26,556 bases of DNA, taken from Spirochaetia bacterium. GTDB lineage: Bacteria > Spirochaetota > Spirochaetia > Treponematales > Breznakiellaceae. The notes beneath the pieces are model-generated. The model had not been told where the DNA came from. It did no database searches and saw only the letters and a program-made list of their open reading frames with translations. Shown here piece by piece: positions 23,037-26,556 of this stretch. The stretch covers positions 1 through 26,556 of the forward strand of contig BNUY01000024.1 in the NCBI GenBank assembly GCA_025997715.1, given 5' to 3'. How positions within the stretch are numbered: the first letter of the stretch is position 1; each line of letters starts with the position of its first letter. A program made the position numbers and the translations under genes.

Positions 23037-23206
23037 ACATAACATACGCTATACGCTGCGCCGCAGTAGCGGCTTGGCCTACGAAAAATCCCAGTCGGCG
23101 CAGTAGCGCCTTTGTGGGGTTTTTCTCCGGCACATTTTTATGGCCCTGGAAACCTACGGTTTCCTTATTCGGGCCATAAAAACGTCGTATAGCTTTCACG
23201 TTAGGT
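23037..23206 (+). repeat. attC: attC site 5
   Basis: 170 bp, R'' ACATAAC to R' GTTAGGT. The middle arm has AAAAATCCC opposite GGGGTTTTT (one G-T wobble); otherwise close to attC 3. Confidence 0.92.
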
Positions 23207-23237
23207 GCAATATTTTTTGAAATTTGTTGAAAAATAA

Positions 23238-23266
23238 TTGACAAAAATAAAAACATATTATAAAAT
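23238..23266 (+). promoter_or_regulatory. Promoter of cassette 6
   Basis: TTGACA, 17 bases, TAAAAT. Confidence 0.8.
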
Positions 23267-23301
23267 TGTATGTATGAAAAAATATATATGGAGGAAATAT
23301 T

Positions 23302-23850
23302 ATGAAAATTAAAATAAAGAAAATAAAAGTGGAAGAAAAAGAAATATTAAGAAATTTAATGGAAAAATACCTTTATGAATTTTCTCAATATGAGGATACT
23401 GATGTTAATAAATTGGGCTTATACGGTTATAATTGGTTAGATTGTTATTGGACTGAAAAAAATAGATATTCATATTTTATATTAGTGGATAATGTTTTAG
23501 CCGGTTTTGTTTTGATAAATGATTACCCTGAAAATAATATAAAAACGGATTATACAATGGCTGAATTCTTTATAATGTATAAATACAGACGTTTTGGTAT
23601 AGGAAAATATATTGTATATAACGTTTTGAATAAATATAAAGGAAAATGGCAAATAATGTATCACCCAAAAAACATAGGTTCATTAAAATTTTGGAATAAT
23701 ATAATAAAAGAATATACAAATGGACAATATAGAATTATAAAAGATAATAAGGAAGCATTATACAGAGACGGAACGATGGGAGAAGTAATAATATTTGATA
23801 ATAAAAACATGGAAAACAAGGATATAAAAATAAAAGAAAGAAATATATAA
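23302..23850 (+). CDS. Cassette 6: GNAT-family N-acetyltransferase
   Basis: 182 residues; GGAGG 8 bases before the ATG. The GNAT order is visible: N-terminal KIKVEEKEILRNLMEKYL, the strand YFILVDNVLAGFVLIND, then motif A AEFFIMYKYRRFGIGK (about 92-107, with the acetyl-CoA pyrophosphate loop R-R-x-G-I-G-K) and motif B PKNIGSLKFWNNII. The substrate is unknown. GNAT enzymes are common in integron arrays and may modify antibiotics, tRNA-linked toxins or proteins; no specific subfamily is assigned. The C-terminal tail (NKNMENKDIKIKERNI) is low-complexity and probably disordered. Strongly AT-rich. Confidence 0.82.
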   Translation: MKIKIKKIKVEEKEILRNLMEKYLYEFSQYEDTDVNKLGLYGYNWLDCYWTEKNRYSYFILVDNVLAGFVLINDYPENNIKTDYTMAEFFIMYKYRRFGIGKYIVYNVLNKYKGKWQIMYHPKNIGSLKFWNNIIKEYTNGQYRIIKDNKEALYRDGTMGEVIIFDNKNMENKDIKIKERNI

Positions 23851-23865
23851 AGCAAAAAATACTGC

Positions 23866-24035
23866 ACCTAACATACGCTATACGCTGCGCCGCAGTAGCG
23901 GCTTGACCTACGAAAAACCCCAGTCGGCGCAGTAGCGCCTTTGTGGGGTTTTTCTCCGGTACATTTTTGTGCCCCTGGAAACCTACGGTTTCCTTATTCG
24001 GGGCACAAAAACGTCGTATAGCTTTCACGTTATAC
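23866..24035 (+). repeat. attC: attC site 6
   Basis: 170 bp, R'' ACCTAAC to R' GTTATAC. The last arm is GTGCCCC/GGGGCAC, again compensated on both strands. Confidence 0.92.
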
Positions 24036-24150
24036 GCAATTTTTTTACCCAAATTTGTCACTGAAAATACCCTTCATGGCGCTTGAAATTGACTTTGTTG
24101 CAATGCTAATTCTTTATATTATAAGGAATTATAAAATATTTTAACGCCTC

Positions 24151-24179
24151 TTGACAAAAATAAAGATATGATGTTATAT
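24151..24179 (+). promoter_or_regulatory. Promoter of cassette 7
   Basis: TTGACA, 17 bases, TTATAT. Confidence 0.78.
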
Positions 24180-24196
24180 AAATTAAGGAGAAAAAA

Positions 24197-24937
24197 ATGG
24201 GTATTCAAACATCAAAATCTGGCGTGAAAATTTATGACAATTTCAGGGAAAATCTTATTATTTCTAGGTATGACAATCAATTTGTTAATATGCGGGGCAA
24301 AAAAATTGAATGTTTGAAAAGTAGTAATAGCGAAGATGCTTTAACATGGAATTATTTTAAATCTTTAAGAGAAATTAATCCAGAGGCATGGTTGCCCAAA
24401 TTATTTGAGTATTCTTTTGGTAATGGATATAATTATCCATTAGACAATATAGGTATATATTTGTGGAAAAACATATCAGCTCCTCCTTCAATTACTGAAA
24501 TTCAGAAAGATGAGGGTGATTCTGAAATTGATATAATAATAGAATCAAATCAGTTTGTTTGGTTTTTAGAAGCAAAATATACATCTGACATTTCTTTAAA
24601 CACGAAAAACAACGAAAACAGGGATCAAATAATTAGGAATATTGATGTTGGTTCTTATTATGCTGGAGTTAAGGATTTTTATTTTTCATTAATATATTTT
24701 GATGAAAATAAATCAAAATTGGGTATTGGAAAAGTAGCCGAATATAAAAATTTAAAAACCGCTGAATTAAAAAAAATATTACCGCATCGCCATGATTCTT
24801 TGGAAAATATAAAAGGAATTGGATATTTAAAGTGGATTGATTTATTCAAAAATAAAATAAAAATAAATAATCCTTGTGAAGAGGATATTTATGATAAATT
24901 GTGTGATTATATAGAAAATCTAGGTATTAGAAATTAG
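24197..24937 (+). CDS. Cassette 7: PD-(D/E)XK nuclease-like protein
   Basis: 246 residues; AAGGAG 7 bases before the ATG. The N-terminal half has SNSEDALTWNYFKSL (43-57) with an acidic residue often part of this fold. The core DSEIDIIIESNQFVWFLEAK (108-127) gives Asp112 and Glu125-x-Lys127, the D...ExK metal-binding triad. RDQIIRNID (about 143-151) supplies a Q-containing helix, as in restriction-type nucleases. It is the layout of restriction-endonuclease-like proteins with an uncertain target. No methyltransferase is encoded nearby, so it is not a simple restriction-modification system. A role in defence or in DNA processing is inference. Confidence 0.7.
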   Translation: MGIQTSKSGVKIYDNFRENLIISRYDNQFVNMRGKKIECLKSSNSEDALTWNYFKSLREINPEAWLPKLFEYSFGNGYNYPLDNIGIYLWKNISAPPSITEIQKDEGDSEIDIIIESNQFVWFLEAKYTSDISLNTKNNENRDQIIRNIDVGSYYAGVKDFYFSLIYFDENKSKLGIGKVAEYKNLKTAELKKILPHRHDSLENIKGIGYLKWIDLFKNKIKINNPCEEDIYDKLCDYIENLGIRN

Positions 24938-24959
24938 TTGTAAGGGGTAAAAAAACTGC

Positions 24960-25131
24960 GTATAACATACGGTTTGCGGTTCGGGGCTAAAGCCCCTCCG
25001 GGTTCCGTTCGCCTAGGTCAGTCGCTGCGCTCCTTCCCACGGCTCACTCCACCCACATTTTGGCGGCCCTGGTCTTGCTACGCAAGCCCTTATTCGGGCC
25101 GCCAAAACGTCGCAAACCTTTCACGATAGAC
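24960..25131 (+). repeat. attC: attC site 7, diverged and probably damaged
   Basis: 172 bp. R'' GTATAAC correctly complements the start of cassette 7 (GTTATAC). The L boxes are replaced on both sides (GGTTTGCG with CGCAAACC), the first arm is GGGGC-TAAA-GCCCC, and the last is GGCGGCCC/GGGCCGCC capped by CTTGC-TAC-GCAAG. The terminal R' reads GATAGAC, with A in place of the conserved T of GTT, so recombination here is doubtful. Confidence 0.8.
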
Positions 25132-25237
25132 GAAATTTTTTTTGTCCAAGACGGGAGGAGCGCCCTCCATGGCGCAAGAGATTTATTGTTTTTTATTTTA
25201 ACCACGTGTTGCGCCACGTAAAAACGAACCATAGGGG

Positions 25238-25266
25238 TTGACAAGTAAACAGTGTAGACTTATTAT
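25238..25266 (+). promoter_or_regulatory. Promoter upstream of the SUMF1-like gene
   Basis: TTGACA, 17 bases, TATTAT, with the same architecture as the cassette promoters although it lies beyond the last attC. Confidence 0.75.
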
Positions 25267-25321
25267 GTATTCAATAGTCCCGGTTGTTCATGATACTGGC
25301 GAAGGGTTTTGGGAGATAGTT

Positions 25322-25393
25322 ATGGGGTACGGAAAGTGGTTTAACTCAAACGAAATACAGACTGCAAATAAATTAAGGGGAATAGGGAAGTGA
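25322..25393 (+). CDS. Possible 23-residue coupled leader ORF
   Basis: GGGAG at 25311-25315 is 6 bases before an ATG at 25322. The frame (starting MGYGKWFNSNEIQ) ends with a TGA that overlaps the GTG start of the next gene (GTGA). It could couple translation. The same frame is open back to 25265, but that ATG lies within the -10 box. Evidence is positional only. Confidence 0.3.
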   Translation: MGYGKWFNSNEIQTANKLRGIGK

Positions 25394-26235
25394 AGAAGTT
25401 TTTTACAGGTATAGCGTTGTTTTTGTTATGCTGTATTTGCTGGGGGCAGCAACCCGAAGGCTTTGTCCGCATCCAGGGCGGTACATTCCTCATGGGCAGC
25501 CCGCCATCGGAAGCAGGTCGCAGTGATAATGAAACACAACACCGGGTAACGGTGAGCGCTTTTTACCTGGGTAAGCACGAAGTAACCCAGGCAGAATATG
25601 AAGCGATGATGGGCAACAATCCGAGCAACTGGAAGGGTGCGAACCTGCCGGTAGAACAGGTAAACTGGTATGACGCGGTGGAATACTGTAATGCACGCAG
25701 TAAACAGGAAGGATTAACCCCGGCGTACACGATACACAAATCCAGTTCAGACCCGAATAACCGAAACAGCAATGACAACGTACGCTGGAGCGTAACATGG
25801 AACAAAAATGCGAACGGCTACCGCTTGCCCACCGAGGCTGAGTGGGAATATGCCTGCCGTGCGAACACCACAACGCCCTTTAGTACGGGAAATACTATAA
25901 CCACCGACCAGGCGAATTATAACGGTAACTCCCCCTATGCGAATAACCCCAAGGGAACCTACCGGGAAAAGACAACGAAGGTCGGCAGTTTCGCCCCCAA
26001 TTCCTGGGGCTTATACGACATGCACGGGAATGCGTGGGAGTGGTGCTGGGACTGGGACGGTGGATACAGCATGACAGACCAGACAGACCCCACGGGTGTC
26101 GTTTCGGGGTCTAACCGCGTGTATCGCGGCGGTAGTTGGTACAGCAGCGCCGTGATGCTGCGGTCGGCCTTTCGGCGCAGCTATACCCCTTCGGCCCGTT
26201 ACGCCAGCATCGGTTTTCGCGTTGTCCGTCCCTGA
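25390..26235 (+). CDS. Secreted SUMF1/formylglycine-generating-enzyme-fold protein with probable variable C-terminus
   Basis: 281 residues from a GTG at 25390 with AAGGGG 9 bases upstream. A signal peptide spans residues 1-20 (FFTGIALFLLCCICWGQ). The SUMF1/FGE fold follows: FVRIQGGTFLMGSP, HRVTVSAFYLGKHEVTQAEY, LPVEQVNWYDAVEYCN, YRLPTEAEWEYACRA, GLYDMHGNAWEWCWD and VYRGGSWYSSAV. The C-terminal cysteine pair of true formylglycine-generating enzymes is absent, so it is not a sulfatase activator. The C-terminal 35 residues match the layout of variable repeats in Treponema variable proteins (TvpA type), where diversified positions sit in RGGSW...RSA.R...P..R...IGFR. The protein is probably a surface or periplasmic ligand-binding protein. 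Confidence 0.8.
   Translation: MKKFFTGIALFLLCCICWGQQPEGFVRIQGGTFLMGSPPSEAGRSDNETQHRVTVSAFYLGKHEVTQAEYEAMMGNNPSNWKGANLPVEQVNWYDAVEYCNARSKQEGLTPAYTIHKSSSDPNNRNSNDNVRWSVTWNKNANGYRLPTEAEWEYACRANTTTPFSTGNTITTDQANYNGNSPYANNPKGTYREKTTKVGSFAPNSWGLYDMHGNAWEWCWDWDGGYSMTDQTDPTGVVSGSNRVYRGGSWYSSAVMLRSAFRRSYTPSARYASIGFRVVRP
26134..26232 (+). repeat. Possible variable repeat (VR) of a diversity-generating retroelement
   Basis: It encodes WYSSAVMLRSAFRRSYTPS and then ARYASIGFRVVRP. Conserved anchors (RSAFR, TP, R, IGFR) alternate with blocks of 2-4 differing residues. Many of the differing codons end in C (TAC, AGC, AGC; CGC, AGC; TAC, GCC, AGC), as expected if they derive from AAC by adenine mutagenesis. 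No Asn is left here, although the rest of the gene uses many AAC codons. No template repeat or retroelement reverse transcriptase is in the window. Confidence 0.45.
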
Positions 26236-26314
26236 GTTCTGCCAAATGAAAAAAAGGGAACAGAAACAGGGCGCGGAATCCGGCAGAAATTCTTGGAAGA
26301 ATTAGGAGAATGAA

Positions 26315-26556
26315 ATGGAAAATTCAAACGAATTGGTGCTTGTAACTGGCGGTTCAGGGTTTATAGCTGTTAATTGTATTGTAAAATTACTTCAACAGGG
26401 TTATGCGGTCAGAACAACCTTGCGTTCATTGAGTCGGCAGAATGAAGTAAAATCAATGCTTAAAAATGGAGGCGTTACATCATTTGATAATCTTTCATTT
26501 ATTGAAGCTGATCTTTCGAGCGATAAAAACTGGAATGATGCCGTTAAAAATTGTGA
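26315..26556 (+). CDS. NAD-dependent epimerase/dehydratase or reductase, 5' part (truncated by window)
   Basis: 80 codons are visible. AGGAGA at 26304-26309 lies 5 bases before the ATG at 26315. The protein opens with the Rossmann dinucleotide-binding motif LVLVTGGSGFIA (TGxxGxxA variant), then VKLLQQGYAVRTTLRS, the position where an Arg favours NADP, and FIEADLSSDKNWNDAV, the adenine-binding D segment. This is typical of short-chain extended reductases such as dihydroflavonol-4-reductase-like proteins. The substrate cannot be told from this fragment. Confidence 0.8.
   Translation, partial: MENSNELVLVTGGSGFIAVNCIVKLLQQGYAVRTTLRSLSRQNEVKSMLKNGGVTSFDNLSFIEADLSSDKNWNDAVKNC

Larger units (their letters stand above)
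17571..25125 (+). mobile_element. Integron gene-cassette array, seven cassettes
   Basis: Seven units lie in tandem, each made of an AT-rich gene or operon plus a GC-rich attC at its end: 17571-18196, 18197-19330, 19331-20245, 20246-22134, 22135-23200, 23201-24029 and 24030-25125. Cores read GTTATGC, GTTATGC, GTTAGGC, GTTATGT, GTTATGT, GTTAGGT, GTTATAC, then a damaged GATAGAC. In each cassette the R'' of its attC complements the core at its own beginning (GCATAAC, GCATAAC, GCCTAAC, ACATAAC, ACATAAC, ACCTAAC, GTATAAC). This is expected from insertion of circular cassettes and is hard to obtain otherwise. All genes point away from the attI-like end. No integrase is in the window: it may lie elsewhere or be lost. 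Confidence 0.93.

Noticed and set aside
19957..24061. Minus-strand frames through attC sites 3, 5 and 6 encode nearly the same peptide (with segments such as RRFYGPNKETVGFQGHKN), suggesting a conserved protein family
   Set aside because: The frames are the antisense reading of the attC repeats. Their differences follow the stem compensations of the attC, not amino-acid conservation, and they run into unrelated flanking DNA.
17571..25131. CRISPR array
   Set aside because: The repeats are ~170 bp, separated by gene-sized DNA with promoters and reading frames, and end in GTTRRRY cores.
25390..26235. Active formylglycine-generating enzyme (sulfatase maturation)
   Set aside because: The C-terminal catalytic cysteines are missing; the sequence there is VMLRSAFRRSY. 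No sulfatase is nearby.

Overview
The window looks like a spirochaete chromosome, most likely a Treponema of the termite-gut type. This is inferred from gene content (a DctP-type periplasmic protein like treponemal P31, a LolA-RodZ-RimO operon, many-paralogue families such as AAA-ATPase/DUF1703, BspA-type leucine-rich repeats and SUMF1-like secreted proteins) and from a GC-balanced core interrupted by very AT-rich accessory genes. No rRNA or tRNA gene was recognised, so the species is not fixed.

Region 1 (1-9.9 kb). The left edge cuts a group II intron. The 3' part of its frameshifted reverse transcriptase/maturase is followed by recognisable but imperfect domains V and VI (end near 777). Next come two small membrane-protein genes (-) and a TRAP-type substrate-binding protein (+). 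A UvrD/PcrA helicase (-) overlaps a short aminotransferase-like gene downstream of it. An XRE regulator is paired with an AAA-ATPase/nuclease (-). Divergent from that pair is a secreted transglutaminase-like protein (+) with a good promoter, then a small unknown gene and a truncated-looking reading frame with a strong ribosome-binding site.

Region 2 (9.9-17.1 kb). A 772-residue protein of unknown function (-) has a structured leader. The operon lolA-rodZ-rimO (-) follows. Divergent from it are a pyridoxamine-phosphate-oxidase-fold (Nim-like) gene and pyrF (+), overlapping by 4 bases.

Region 3 (17.1-25.1 kb). This is the most distinctive part. A GC-rich, hairpin-rich, apparently noncoding stretch ends in a strong terminator. 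It is followed by an integron gene-cassette array with an attI-like site at about 17,570 and seven attC sites of 169-172 bp. Seven cassettes all read in the + direction: a small membrane protein; a secreted leucine-rich-repeat protein; a Phd/ParE-type toxin-antitoxin pair; a three-gene membrane-associated operon; a uracil-DNA-glycosylase-like protein; a GNAT acetyltransferase; and a PD-(D/E)XK nuclease-like protein. The cassette boundaries are supported by base-pair logic: the left core base (R'') of every attC is the reverse complement of the core site that begins the same cassette. Each cassette also carries its own sigma70-type promoter with an exact 17-base spacer, and the attC arms vary by compensatory changes. 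No integrase gene is in the window.

Region 4 (25.1-26.56 kb). After a diverged last attC there is another promoter of the same design, a possible coupled mini-ORF, and a secreted SUMF1/C-type-lectin-fold protein. Its C-terminus has the layout of a variable repeat diversified by a retroelement. The start of an NAD-dependent epimerase/reductase gene runs off the right edge.
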